Assembly (NCBI GenBank): GCA_043758775.1
Contig: JAYVMU010000046.1
Location: forward strand, 62,001-126,000
Direction: 5' to 3'
From: JACMMS01 sp043758775
GTDB taxonomy: Bacteria > Pseudomonadota > Gammaproteobacteria > Burkholderiales > Methylophilaceae
Length of the DNA stretch: 64,000 nt
Part shown: positions 26,906 through 36,688 of the stretch, one piece after another
How the letters are laid out: each line of letters begins with the position of its first letter
Numbering within the stretch: the stretch's first letter is position 1
Notes under the pieces: model-generated
What the model was told of the DNA's origin: nothing
Database searches by the model: none
The model's input: the letters and a program-made list of their open reading frames with translations, nothing else
Position numbers and translations under genes: made by a program

Positions 26906-28406
26906 AATAATCGCTAAAATCAATAGCGACATCATGCATGTAATGCTCAAACTTTGCTTACTCACAATATTGCTGAGTATTAATGCTAGTGCTTACGCAG
27001 CCAATGTAATCAACGCTGTACGGGTTTGGCCATCTGCGGATTACACACGTATTACGCTTGAATCTGAACAGCCTCTAGTACATAAAATGACGGTACTAAA
27101 AAATCCGGATAGACTCGTATTGGATATTGATGATATTGCATCTCCGGCCATGTTGAAGGCGTTGTCGGATAAAATTCTGGCGAGCGACCCTTATATTCAG
27201 TTGATACGTGTATCTAAAACCAAACCAACCTCTGTGCGCTTAGTGATTGATTTAAAATCAGAAGTTAAGCCTAATTTGTTTTTGTTAAAACCAGCAGGTG
27301 ATTATAAACATCGCTTAGTACTCGATATTTACCCAATGCCAGATCCTTTAATGGCTATGCTAGATAATCGTAATATGCTCGAGTCCGCTGTTAAAATTGA
27401 GCCAGCTAAGCCAGATGCTGTTGTGACTACATCTACAGCAAAACCAACATTACAAGCTAGTACCACGCTCAATACGCAGGAAATAGCTGAGCCACCAGTA
27501 TCTAATGACGTAATCAACCAGCCAATTACAGAGGTATTGCCTGATAGCAAACCTTTAGATAATAAAGCTTCTGAATCTAAACCAACAGATATTAAGCCAA
27601 TAGAAACCAAGCAAGCTGAAGTTAAACCAACTGAGGTAAAACCCGCTGAGCCTAAACCGAGCGAACCACTTATTAAGAATAAAGACAACGGTCGTATCAT
27701 TGTAATTGCGATTGATGCGGGTCATGGTGGTGAAGATCCAGGCGCGTTGGGGGCAAATGGCTCACATGAAAAAGACATTACACTAGCAGTCGCTAAAAAG
27801 TTAAAAGCGGTCATTGATGCGGAGCCTAATATGCGTGGTGTATTAACGCGTGATGCGGATTTCTTTATTCCATTGCATGGGCGAGTAGTAAAAGCCCGAA
27901 ATGCACAGGCAGATTTATTTATTTCAATCCATGCTGATGCGTTTACCAGTCCTGCTGCTAGAGGATCATCAGTGTTCGCGTTGTCCGAACGTGGTGCTAC
28001 TAGCGCAACAGCACGTTATTTGGCTAAAAAAGAAAACGAGTCAGACTTAATCGGCGGCGTGAGTCTGGATAATAAAGACATTAATTTAGCAAGAACGCTG
28101 TTAGATTTATCGCAAACTGCCACAATTAATGACAGCCTGAAGCTAGGTAAGGCAGTGTTAAGTAATGTTGGAAAAATTAATAGCTTACATAAAGGCTCGG
28201 TTGAGCAGGCAGCATTTGCGGTACTTAAATCGCCAGATATTCCATCAATACTTGTTGAAACAGCGTTTATTAGCAACCCAGAAGAAGAGCGCAAGCTGTT
28301 AGATGAAAGCTATCAAACACAGCTAGCTAATTCAATCTTAGCGGGCGTTAAGAAGTATTTCTCTAGTAATCCTCCGCTTGCTAAAACAAAAATAGCGGAT
28401 AGATGA
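26886..28406 (+). CDS. amiC: N-acetylmuramoyl-L-alanine amidase with AMIN domain
   Basis: The protein cleaves septal peptidoglycan amide bonds in the periplasm. An AMIN targeting domain (about residues 45-150) is followed by a Lys/Pro-rich repeated linker (KPTDIKP-, EVKPTEVKPAEPKPSEP-type) and an Amidase_3 catalytic domain with IDAGHGGEDPGA, DLFISIHADA and VETAFISN, supplying the zinc ligands and catalytic Glu. The longest start is ATG 26886; ATG 26934 or 26943 place the signal peptide MLKLCLLTILLSINASAYA closer to the N-terminus. Confidence 0.9.
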   Translation: MRVIVSKIIAKINSDIMHVMLKLCLLTILLSINASAYAANVINAVRVWPSADYTRITLESEQPLVHKMTVLKNPDRLVLDIDDIASPAMLKALSDKILASDPYIQLIRVSKTKPTSVRLVIDLKSEVKPNLFLLKPAGDYKHRLVLDIYPMPDPLMAMLDNRNMLESAVKIEPAKPDAVVTTSTAKPTLQASTTLNTQEIAEPPVSNDVINQPITEVLPDSKPLDNKASESKPTDIKPIETKQAEVKPTEVKPAEPKPSEPLIKNKDNGRIIVIAIDAGHGGEDPGALGANGSHEKDITLAVAKKLKAVIDAEPNMRGVLTRDADFFIPLHGRVVKARNAQADLFISIHADAFTSPAARGSSVFALSERGATSATARYLAKKENESDLIGGVSLDNKDINLARTLLDLSQTATINDSLKLGKAVLSNVGKINSLHKGSVEQAAFAVLKSPDIPSILVETAFISNPEEERKLLDESYQTQLANSILAGVKKYFSSNPPLAKTKIADR

Positions 28407-28488
28407 TTGAATTTTAGTTAATTTATATCATTATTATTCAGATGCTTATCACATCAATTATGTGCTTGAGTAATTAAAAGGAGCAAAT

Positions 28489-29511
28489 ATGAAAGCAGTT
28501 GCCTTACTTAGATATTTGCCAATTAGCCACCCTGAATCACTTATAGATGTTGAATTGCCTCAGCCTAAAGCATCAGGTCGTGATTTATTGGTGCGTGTGT
28601 TGGCGGTTGCGGTGAATCCTGTTGATACAAAAGTACGTAAACCTAAAGATAAAATAGAAGCTGAGCCTAAAGTATTGGGCTGGGATGCGGCAGGTGAAGT
28701 GGTCGAAACTGGCCCACAATGCACGTTGTTTAAAGTTGGCGATAAAGTTTATTATGCTGGTTCTATTATGCGTTCTGGCACTAATGCCGAATATCAGCTA
28801 GTGGATGAACGTATTGTGGGGCAGATGCCAGAATCGCTAAGTATAGAAGCGGCTGCAGCGCTGCCCCTCACCGCGGTAACGGCGTGGGAATCCTTATTTG
28901 ATCGGCTTGGCATATCGCTGGTCGCTGAGAGGAATCACGGCAAAAGTATCTTGATTATTGGCGGCGCAGGTGGTGTAGGCTCAATTGCTATCCAGCTTGC
29001 CGCTAAACTAGCAGGGCTCACTGTGATTGCCACGGCTTCACGCCCGGAGACTGTGCGTTGGGTAAAAAACCTGGGTGCGCAACATGTGGTTAATCACCGA
29101 GAAAATATAGTCACACAGATGCAGACAATTAACTTGACTGAAGTTGATTATATTTTGTGCAACAACGACACCGATACCTATTTCCCTGTGATGGCAGAGC
29201 TAATTAAAGCACAAGGTAAAATCTGCTCTATTGTAGAAACAACTAAACCTGTAGATTTAGGCCTGCTAAAAAACAAAAGTGCTACTTTTGTCTGGGAATT
29301 GATGTTTACTCGTTCTACCTATCAAACTGATGACATGGTGAATCAGCATCATATTTTAGATTTAGTGGCTGGCTTGATTGATTACGGCACGATTAAAACC
29401 ACTGTGAATCAGGTATTAACGCCGATTAACGCTGCAAATTTACGTGCTGCACATGCCCAGCTTGAATCTGGTAATACGATAGGAAAAATCGTGTTAAGCG
29501 GCTGGAGTTAA
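28489..29511 (+). CDS. MDR-family zinc-independent quinone oxidoreductase-like protein
   Basis: The 340-residue medium-chain dehydrogenase/reductase has a GroES-like N-terminal half (VAVNPVDTKVRKP, GWDAAGEVVETG) and a Rossmann half with GGAGGVGSIAIQLA. Zinc-ligand cysteines of classical alcohol dehydrogenases are not evident, so it is closer to quinone oxidoreductases that use NADPH. An AAGGAG ribosome-binding site precedes the start. The substrate is unknown. Confidence 0.85.
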   Translation: MKAVALLRYLPISHPESLIDVELPQPKASGRDLLVRVLAVAVNPVDTKVRKPKDKIEAEPKVLGWDAAGEVVETGPQCTLFKVGDKVYYAGSIMRSGTNAEYQLVDERIVGQMPESLSIEAAAALPLTAVTAWESLFDRLGISLVAERNHGKSILIIGGAGGVGSIAIQLAAKLAGLTVIATASRPETVRWVKNLGAQHVVNHRENIVTQMQTINLTEVDYILCNNDTDTYFPVMAELIKAQGKICSIVETTKPVDLGLLKNKSATFVWELMFTRSTYQTDDMVNQHHILDLVAGLIDYGTIKTTVNQVLTPINAANLRAAHAQLESGNTIGKIVLSGWS

Positions 29512-31058
29512 TAGCGTCTTTTTGGCAAAAAATCTAACTCGCGCAAGGTGTCACCATAGCCAGCTTGTGAGAGTAGGGCGCGTTCAATATAACGGCTAAC
29601 AGCCTTTCTGTAGTTGCTGATTAAATCTTTATCAACAAATAGGTCGGAAAATTTGTAGGATAGCCAAGCGTATAAGCTAATGTTCTGGCTGAGTATTTCT
29701 GCCGATTCTAAATATTGCGCGTTATGCGAATCTAACCAGACTGGCTTTATTGGCAAGTGCCTAATGGTCGATGTATAAACACTTTTTAGGCAAAGTAAAA
29801 AGTAGTCTTTTTCTATATTCACATTGAGTGAAATTGGCGCATTAGTGAAGGTAAGTTTATCATGCAGCGCCATTCTAGGTGCAAATGCATCGACTAATAA
29901 GGCTTGAGTAAATTGCGTGGCGGTGGATGCAAGCGTCAATAAATCATGGTTAAATTTTACATGGGTCGTGAAGTACTCAAAGCATTCACTGATTTTTGCC
30001 GTATGCAATTTATTAGCAATGGCTTCGATCTGACCAAAACTGGGTGCTATGGGCAGTTTTTGTAAATCTGCAGTGTCATCCGTGTTTAGCATATGCTCAA
30101 TATGGATGCGCTCATCATCTTCAAATACATTGACATAGCCTGTTTCATAAATGCCGAAGCGACCTGCGCGCCCAGCTATTTGGCGCACTTCAGTGGCATT
30201 AAGTAGGCGGGATGCTACACCATCAAATTTATGAATGTTAGTAAATAATACGCGTCGAATCGGCAAGTTTAAGCCCATGCCAATAGCATCTGTTGCTACT
30301 AAAATATCCGCTGTGCCCTTGCTAAATCGTTCAGATTCAGTTCTGCGTACTTCAGGTGACAGTGCACCGTAGATGCTTGCCACGGTGTGGCCCCACTGTC
30401 TGAATCGTGCGCTAAACGTTAAAACATCTTTGCGACTAAAAGCGATAATTGCATCGCCTTTTTGCAACTGGTTTTTGAGTTTTAGTTTGCTATAATGTTT
30501 GCCGCAAATACTTGCTTCTTCTAAGACTAATGGCGTTTTACGTTGTAAATAAGTAATTTCATAAGTTTCATTTAATGCTGTAATCACCTTAATACATGGT
30601 GTAGTCACTGCGTTAGAACCACAGATAAATATTTGTCGGGCTGGTACACCGACCAATGCTGCTGTCCAAGCACTGCCGCGGTCTGGGTCTTGCAGCATTT
30701 GGATTTCATCAATAATAGCGATATCAATTGGGTTATTGGGATGCATCATCTCAATGGTAGATGCGGTGTGGTTTGCTCCTTCCATTAATACACGCTCTTC
30801 ACCTGTAATGAGATTGCAAGGCACGCCAGCGGCTACTAGTCTATCGCGGATTTCCATGGCTAATAAACGTAATGGCGCTAGGTAAACGCCAGATTTGCTC
30901 TGTATTAAGACTTCTAAAGCATTGTGCGTTTTGCCAGAGTTAGTTCGGCCTAGATAAAAATGGTGATGCCGTTGCATTGCCCGCGCTTTTGCAAAACCGT
31001 AGACATAATCATTTAACTCGTCTTGTAGTGCTAATAATTTGATTGTGCTTAATTTCAT
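29508..31058 (-). CDS. SUV3-like DExH RNA helicase
   Basis: The 516-residue superfamily 2 helicase has motif I GRTNSGKT, motif II DEIQ (IAIIDEIQMLQD), and motif VI QIAGRAGRFG. These fit the SUV3 type found in mitochondrial degradosomes and some bacteria. The frame reaches GTG 31094, but ATG 31058 (MKLSTIKLL) is preferred. Its 3' end overlaps the MDR oxidoreductase by 4 bases on the other strand, and it is divergent from mutL with a 42-base gap. Confidence 0.82.
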   Translation of the reverse strand: MKLSTIKLLALQDELNDYVYGFAKARAMQRHHHFYLGRTNSGKTHNALEVLIQSKSGVYLAPLRLLAMEIRDRLVAAGVPCNLITGEERVLMEGANHTASTIEMMHPNNPIDIAIIDEIQMLQDPDRGSAWTAALVGVPARQIFICGSNAVTTPCIKVITALNETYEITYLQRKTPLVLEEASICGKHYSKLKLKNQLQKGDAIIAFSRKDVLTFSARFRQWGHTVASIYGALSPEVRRTESERFSKGTADILVATDAIGMGLNLPIRRVLFTNIHKFDGVASRLLNATEVRQIAGRAGRFGIYETGYVNVFEDDERIHIEHMLNTDDTADLQKLPIAPSFGQIEAIANKLHTAKISECFEYFTTHVKFNHDLLTLASTATQFTQALLVDAFAPRMALHDKLTFTNAPISLNVNIEKDYFLLCLKSVYTSTIRHLPIKPVWLDSHNAQYLESAEILSQNISLYAWLSYKFSDLFVDKDLISNYRKAVSRYIERALLSQAGYGDTLRELDFLPKRRY

Positions 31059-31100
31059 TGAACGGAATTTAACGCAAAACAGGTAAAATAGCACTCAAAT

Positions 31101-32954
31101 ATGCTTATCAAATTACTGCCAGACCAACTTATTAGTCAAATCGCGGCCGGCGAGGTGGTAGAACGTCCAGCTTCTGCACTAAAGGAATTGCTAGAAAACA
31201 GCTTGGATGCCGGTAGCACCGAGATTGTAGTGGCTTTGCTACAAGGCGGTGTTAAGCAGTTACGTGTGACAGATAATGGCGGAGGCGTGGCCAAAGATGA
31301 CTTAAATCTAGCCCTGACTCGCCACGCGACCAGCAAAATTGCCAGTTTAGATGACTTGGAGAATGTGGCTAGCCTTGGATTCAGAGGCGAAGCGCTTGCC
31401 AGTATTGCCTCAGTTTCACGTACACAACTAATCAGCCGCATTCCATCTGATAAACACGCATGGCGTATTGGCTCGGATGGCAGTGAACTATCCAGCATAG
31501 AACCAGCCGCTTTGGATATAGGTACAATTGTTGAAGTAAATGATTTGTACTTCAATACGCCTGCGCGGCGCAAGTTCTTAAAAACTGAAAGCACGGAATT
31601 TGGACATTGTGAGGCGGCTTATGAGCGTGCGGCTTTATCACGACCTGAAGTTGCTTTTATGCTGCAGCATAATGGGCGCGCCTTAAGTCGTTTAAGCGCC
31701 TCTGAGCCACTAAAACGTTTTGCTGAGGTGTTGGGCGCAGAGTTCGCCGCTGAATCAGTCTATGTGGATGAAAACGCAGCAGGTTTGCGTTTATGGGGTA
31801 TGGCAGCCAAGCCAACATTCAATCGTAATAGCCGTGATACACAGTATGTGTATGTCAACGGCCGTTTTGTACGCGATAAGTTGGTAAGTCACGCTATCCG
31901 TCAGGCCTATCAGGATGTGTTACACCACGATCGCCATCCAGCTTATGTGCTGTTTTTAGAGCTAGACCCGAGTTTGGTCGATGTAAATGTGCATCCTGCC
32001 AAAACTGAAGTGCGTTTTAGAGAAGGCCAAGCGATACATCGTTTTATTTTTCACTCATTGCATAAAGCATTGGCAACGCCAACTGGGGTGTCTAATTTGG
32101 TGACTGCCAGCCAAGTTCCTAGCAATCCATTTGCCGCTAATACTAATAGTGGAACATATCCAACCTTTCAATCGCAGATGGACTTGCGTGTAGCACAGCC
32201 ACAAGATTTTTATCGAACGTTGTTTGGAAATGTAGCGCAAGCTGATAACCGTGAGTTTTCTAGCCCAGTGTGTTATGGGCAAGAGTTTCAGTCGGGTCCT
32301 ATTCAATCAAATAATTACGAGCCAGCTAATCATCAACAAAATGATACTGCACAAGGCTTTCCACTGGGTTTTTCTGTTGCGCAGATTCATGGGGTATATG
32401 TGCTTGCGCAAAATAATTTAGGTCTCGTGGTGGTGGATATGCATGCAGCGCACGAGCGCATCATGTATGAAAAACTCAAGAATGCGCTAGATGCAAATGA
32501 TTCCGTTGCAATGCAACCTTTGCTGTTACCAGTCAGTTTTCAGGCAGATAGGCTGGAAGTTGCAACGGTGGAAAATGAACTAGCCATAGCTAGTCAAAGC
32601 TTACAAAAACTCGGTTTTGATATTGCCGTGTTATCTCCCGTAACCTTGGCGGTGCGGGCTGTGCCAGTAATGTTACAAGATGCTGATGTGGTTATGTTGG
32701 CGCGTGATGTACTGCGCGATTTACGTGAATACGGTGCTAGCCGTGCGCTTACCGAACGCAGAAACGAGATGCTCGGTACTATGGCTTGCCATGCCGCAGT
32801 ACGCGCCAATCGTATTTTAACGATTACTGAGATGAATGCTTTGCTACGTGATATGGAAGCGACTGAACGCTCAGGCCAATGCAATCATGGGCGCCCAACC
32901 TGGTTTCAGGTGACTATGAGTGATTTGGATAAAATGTTTATGCGGGGTAAGTAA
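31101..32954 (+). CDS. mutL: DNA mismatch repair protein MutL
   Basis: The 617-residue GHKL ATPase links MutS mismatch recognition to downstream repair. N-terminal motifs are IAAGEVVERPASALKELLENSLDAG, DNGGG, TRHATSKI and GFRGEALASI. The C-terminal dimerisation domain contains VVVDMHAAHERIMYE, and CNHGRPTW closes it. The low-complexity linker (about residues 340-420) is normal. Confidence 0.97.
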   Translation: MLIKLLPDQLISQIAAGEVVERPASALKELLENSLDAGSTEIVVALLQGGVKQLRVTDNGGGVAKDDLNLALTRHATSKIASLDDLENVASLGFRGEALASIASVSRTQLISRIPSDKHAWRIGSDGSELSSIEPAALDIGTIVEVNDLYFNTPARRKFLKTESTEFGHCEAAYERAALSRPEVAFMLQHNGRALSRLSASEPLKRFAEVLGAEFAAESVYVDENAAGLRLWGMAAKPTFNRNSRDTQYVYVNGRFVRDKLVSHAIRQAYQDVLHHDRHPAYVLFLELDPSLVDVNVHPAKTEVRFREGQAIHRFIFHSLHKALATPTGVSNLVTASQVPSNPFAANTNSGTYPTFQSQMDLRVAQPQDFYRTLFGNVAQADNREFSSPVCYGQEFQSGPIQSNNYEPANHQQNDTAQGFPLGFSVAQIHGVYVLAQNNLGLVVVDMHAAHERIMYEKLKNALDANDSVAMQPLLLPVSFQADRLEVATVENELAIASQSLQKLGFDIAVLSPVTLAVRAVPVMLQDADVVMLARDVLRDLREYGASRALTERRNEMLGTMACHAAVRANRILTITEMNALLRDMEATERSGQCNHGRPTWFQVTMSDLDKMFMRGK

Positions 32955-32967
32955 TGAAAGTTATTGT

Positions 32968-33546
32968 ATGACAGTTCAACAACAATGGGAGGAATTTTTA
33001 AGTCCTGAAGTTTTGAAAGATAAAATACTTTCTGCATCAATGATGTTAATTATTTATGAGTTATTAAAAGATTCAATAATAGGTCGAATTAAAGATTTTT
33101 ATTCTACTGGATTTAATGTAAGTGGCCCTATAGTTGATGACTCTTATCAAGAACAAGTTCTTGGATTAAACAAAAACATTCTTTACGCTTCTCTTGAATG
33201 GTTGAAAAGCCGTGAGGCCATTAATAATGAAGATTTATTGATGTTTGAGCAGGTAAAGAAGGCTCGCAATTGTTTAGCTCACGAGCTTTCTTTACTCATT
33301 ACAAAGGCTCTAGATATTGATGTTGTTAACTCTTTTCAGAATACTTTTTATTTATTAAACAAAATTGAAATTTGGTGGGTGGTAAATTTGGAATTAGCTA
33401 CAAACTCTGATTATAGCGACATTGAGGTAGATGAAGACAGGATTGTTCCCGGACCTATATTATCAATACAAATGATGCTTGAGGTCTTGTCGGGCAATTC
33501 AAAATTATTAGAGAAATATAGAGAAGTTAGCAAAAACAAAAACTGA
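32968..33546 (+). CDS. Uncharacterised protein with HEPN-like RX4H motif
   Basis: The 192-residue all-alpha-looking protein was not recognised by family. The frame opens inside mutL at 32920, but ATG 32968 is more likely. A KARNCLAHEL segment gives R100-x4-H105, the RX4-6H signature of HEPN nucleases and HEPN-like folds. No signal or membrane helix was seen. It sits between mutL and miaA, which are usually neighbours, and is visibly more AT-rich than both. This suggests a recently inserted orphan. No antitoxin or nucleotidyltransferase partner is next to it. Confidence 0.6.
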   Translation: MTVQQQWEEFLSPEVLKDKILSASMMLIIYELLKDSIIGRIKDFYSTGFNVSGPIVDDSYQEQVLGLNKNILYASLEWLKSREAINNEDLLMFEQVKKARNCLAHELSLLITKALDIDVVNSFQNTFYLLNKIEIWWVVNLELATNSDYSDIEVDEDRIVPGPILSIQMMLEVLSGNSKLLEKYREVSKNKN

Positions 33547-33562
33547 CTATCAATTTAATTTT

Positions 33563-34501
33563 ATGATACAAAAATTCTCAGCAATTTTCCTAATGGGCCC
33601 AACCGCAAGCGGAAAAACTGGCGCTGCGGTGCATCTTTATCAGCACTTACCAGTAGAAATCATCAGTGTGGATTCTGCACTGGTTTTCAAAGACATGGAT
33701 ATTGGTACTGCTAAGCCAGATGCGGCTACGCTTGCACTTGCACCGCACCACCTTATTAATATCATCGACCCGACGAGTGCGTATTCTGCGGCTAATTTTA
33801 GAGGTGATGCTTTACGTTTAATGGCAGATATTACATCGCGTGGAAAAATCCCCTTACTGGTTGGTGGCACGATGTTGTACTTTAAGGCGTTGGAGGGCGG
33901 CTTAAGTGGTCTGCCAGAAGCTGATGCAAAAGTTCGAGCACTATTGGATGCTGAAGCGGCACAAATCGGCTGGCCTGTCATGCATGATAAGCTAGCGCAA
34001 ATAGACGCTACAACCGCCGCACGCTTGATGCCTAATGATGCTCAGCGCATACAGCGTGCTTTGGAAGTGCATGCGATTACTGGTAAAACTATGACACAGT
34101 TATTTGCTGAGCAAACCAATGAAGCATTGCCTTATAACCTACTCAAAATTGCATTAATCCCGAGTGATAGAGCCGTATTGCACACACGTATTGCTACGCG
34201 CTTTGATGAGATGCTTAAAGGTGGGTTTGTAGATGAGGTAAAAGCCTTACTTAAAACTTATGACTTAACTCCCGACATGACTTCTATGCGCTGTGTGGGA
34301 TATAGACAAGCTTTAGAGCATTTGCATGGAGATTACTCTCTAGCAGAGTTGCGTGACCGAGGCATTTTTGCTACGCGCCAATTAGCAAAACGCCAGTTAA
34401 CTTGGTTGCGTGGTATGGATGATGTGGTGACGTTGGATTGTTTGGATACAAACCTAAATGAATTGGTATTTAATAATATAAATCAATTTATTAGAGAATA
34501 G
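33563..34501 (+). CDS. miaA: tRNA dimethylallyltransferase
   Basis: The 312-residue enzyme adds a dimethylallyl group to A37 of tRNAs reading UNN codons. It has the P-loop GPTASGKTGAAV, SVDSALVFKDMDIGTAKP, LVGGTMLYFKAL and RCVGYRQALEHL. Normally found right after mutL; here a 0.6 kb orphan gene intervenes. Confidence 0.96.
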   Translation: MIQKFSAIFLMGPTASGKTGAAVHLYQHLPVEIISVDSALVFKDMDIGTAKPDAATLALAPHHLINIIDPTSAYSAANFRGDALRLMADITSRGKIPLLVGGTMLYFKALEGGLSGLPEADAKVRALLDAEAAQIGWPVMHDKLAQIDATTAARLMPNDAQRIQRALEVHAITGKTMTQLFAEQTNEALPYNLLKIALIPSDRAVLHTRIATRFDEMLKGGFVDEVKALLKTYDLTPDMTSMRCVGYRQALEHLHGDYSLAELRDRGIFATRQLAKRQLTWLRGMDDVVTLDCLDTNLNELVFNNINQFIRE

Positions 34502-34523
34502 TTGTAATAAATTACATAAACTA

Positions 34524-35714
34524 TTAAATAGCAATTTTCTGCATACGTTTCGCAGCTTCTACGCACTCATTAAATGATGCTACCAACGCCATACGGATAA
34601 AGTTTTTGCCCGGATTTACGCCATGCGCATCACGTGCTAAAAAGCTGCCTGGTAATACCGTGATATTAAAATCCCTATAGAGTTGGATTGCTAATTCAGT
34701 ATCTGAGATAGGGGTTTTTGCCCAGAGATAAAATGCGGCATCTGGCATTCCAACTTCTAAAACATTCATTAGCATAGGTGTTACCGCGTTAAATTTTTCC
34801 GCATACAGTCTGCGGTTTTCAATTACGTGAGCTTCATCATTCCACGCAGCAATGCTGGCATACTGTACGGCTGGATTCATGGCGCAGCCTTGGTAGGTGC
34901 GATATAAAGAAAATTTCTCTATTAAATTAGCATCGCCAGCTACAAAACCTGAACGCATACCCGGTACATTGGAACGTTTTGATAGAGAACTGAAAATGAT
35001 TAGATTTTTAAAGTTACGGCCTAATTTATGTGCCGCTTGCAAAGCGCCTAATGGTGGATTGGTTTCATCAAAGTAAATTTCTGAATAACACTCATCAGCA
35101 GCGATGATAAAACCGTATTTGTCTGATAATTCAAAAATAGCCTGCCATTGCGCCAGACTCATCACTTTGCCAGAAGGGTTGCCAGGGCTGCATACATACA
35201 CTAATTGCGTACGTTGTAACACCTCAACTGGCACGCTGCTAAAGTCCATAGCATGATTATTTTCAGGTGTGGTGTTGAGAAAGTAGGGTTCTGCACCTGC
35301 TAGAAAAGCTGCGCCTTCATAAATTTGGTAAAACGGATTAGGCGAAATCACCACCGGTTTCTTATCGTTAGTCTTAGCACTGATAACAGCCTGTGCTATG
35401 GCAAATAACGCTTCTCGACTACCCGCGACAGGTAAAATCTCTGTTTCAAAATTAAGTGCTGGTATGTCATAACGGCGGGTAATCCATGCTGAAATCGCTT
35501 TGCGCAACTCAGGGATGCCCGCTGTAGTAGGGTAGGTAGCAAGCCCGTTTAAATTGTCCACTAATGCCTTTTTTATCAGCTCTGGTGTGGTATGTTTAGG
35601 CTCGCCTATCGAAAGATTAATCGGTGTATAGGCTGGGTTGGGGGTGATGTCCTTGAATAAATCACGTAAGCGCTGAAAAGGATAAGGTTGCAATTGGTTT
35701 AAATTTATATTCAT
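34524..35714 (-). CDS. dapC: Succinyldiaminopimelate transaminase (DapC-like)
   Basis: The 396-residue class I/II PLP aminotransferase should act in the succinylase branch of lysine/diaminopimelate synthesis. Landmarks are the NLSIGEPKHTTPE N-terminus, CSPGNPSGKVM, DECYSEIYFDE and the PLP Lys in FSSLSKRSNVPGMRSG. ArgD can substitute in some bacteria, so function is inferred from similarity to betaproteobacterial DapC. Confidence 0.82.
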   Translation of the reverse strand: MNINLNQLQPYPFQRLRDLFKDITPNPAYTPINLSIGEPKHTTPELIKKALVDNLNGLATYPTTAGIPELRKAISAWITRRYDIPALNFETEILPVAGSREALFAIAQAVISAKTNDKKPVVISPNPFYQIYEGAAFLAGAEPYFLNTTPENNHAMDFSSVPVEVLQRTQLVYVCSPGNPSGKVMSLAQWQAIFELSDKYGFIIAADECYSEIYFDETNPPLGALQAAHKLGRNFKNLIIFSSLSKRSNVPGMRSGFVAGDANLIEKFSLYRTYQGCAMNPAVQYASIAAWNDEAHVIENRRLYAEKFNAVTPMLMNVLEVGMPDAAFYLWAKTPISDTELAIQLYRDFNITVLPGSFLARDAHGVNPGKNFIRMALVASFNECVEAAKRMQKIAI

Positions 35715-35794
35715 AGCCCGTATTATAAGGGATGCAGTCGGAAATTTGCATGTGCTAACATAGATTAAGAATGCTTATATTTTAAAGGGTTATT

Positions 35795-36682
35795 TTGAAA
35801 AAACAGCAGCCGATGGCTATTTTTGGATTACTGTTCGGCGCTTTTTGCTGGGGTATTATCTGGTATCCATATCGCATGATGAATGTGTCTGGAGTATCAG
35901 GTATTGTTTCAAGTTTCTATACCTACATCATAGCGACATTGATTGGATGCGTTATATTTTCACGCTATTGGCGCGGTATTTTTCAGCTGCCAAAAAGTAT
36001 TATCTGGCTGAGCCTAGTTGCGGGCTGGACTAACTTAAGTTACGTGATTGCCATCATTGATGGTGAAGTCATGCGCGTAATGTTGTTGTTTTATTTGGCA
36101 CCTGTCTGGACATTGATTCTGGCACATTTTTGGCTGCATGAACGCACAAGTAAATCGGGATATATAGCAATTTTTGTATCGCTAATAGGCGCTTATATTA
36201 TGTTGGCCAATCCTTTAAGCGGGGTAATTGAATTACCTTTGCCACAAACTAAATCAGACTGGTTCGCTTTAAGTGCTGGTATGGGTTTTGCTGTGACGAA
36301 TGTTATGACACGCAAGGCGAGTTATTTAAGCTTGCAGGCCAAGGCTTTTGCTATATGGCTAGGCGTTATTACAATGGCACTGATTTTTTTACCATTTGTA
36401 GATATGAGTTTACCCACGCCACAAGTCTTTACTATAAAACAATGGCTGATTATGTCGTTAATTGCGTTGTTGATTATGTCAGCGACTTTGTTTGTGCAAT
36501 ATGGCGTGACCAAAATCACTGCTACTCGTGCATCCGTGTTATTTTTGTTTGAATTGGTGGTGGCCGCCGTCGCCTCTTATTACCTGACTTATGAAGTGAT
36601 GACATTGAGTGAATGGCTAGGTGGCTTATTGATACTTGCAGCCGCAGTGTTTGCGGCCTTGAATTATCAAAATGAACAGTGA
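35795..36682 (+). CDS. EamA/DMT-superfamily permease
   Basis: The 295-residue protein has about ten hydrophobic segments in two EamA repeats. The frame starts at TTG 35795, five bases after AAAGGG; ATG 35813 is a good alternative. The substrate is unknown. It is divergent from dapC. Confidence 0.82.
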   Translation: MKKQQPMAIFGLLFGAFCWGIIWYPYRMMNVSGVSGIVSSFYTYIIATLIGCVIFSRYWRGIFQLPKSIIWLSLVAGWTNLSYVIAIIDGEVMRVMLLFYLAPVWTLILAHFWLHERTSKSGYIAIFVSLIGAYIMLANPLSGVIELPLPQTKSDWFALSAGMGFAVTNVMTRKASYLSLQAKAFAIWLGVITMALIFLPFVDMSLPTPQVFTIKQWLIMSLIALLIMSATLFVQYGVTKITATRASVLFLFELVVAAVASYYLTYEVMTLSEWLGGLLILAAAVFAALNYQNEQ

Positions 36683-36688
36683 TGAATT

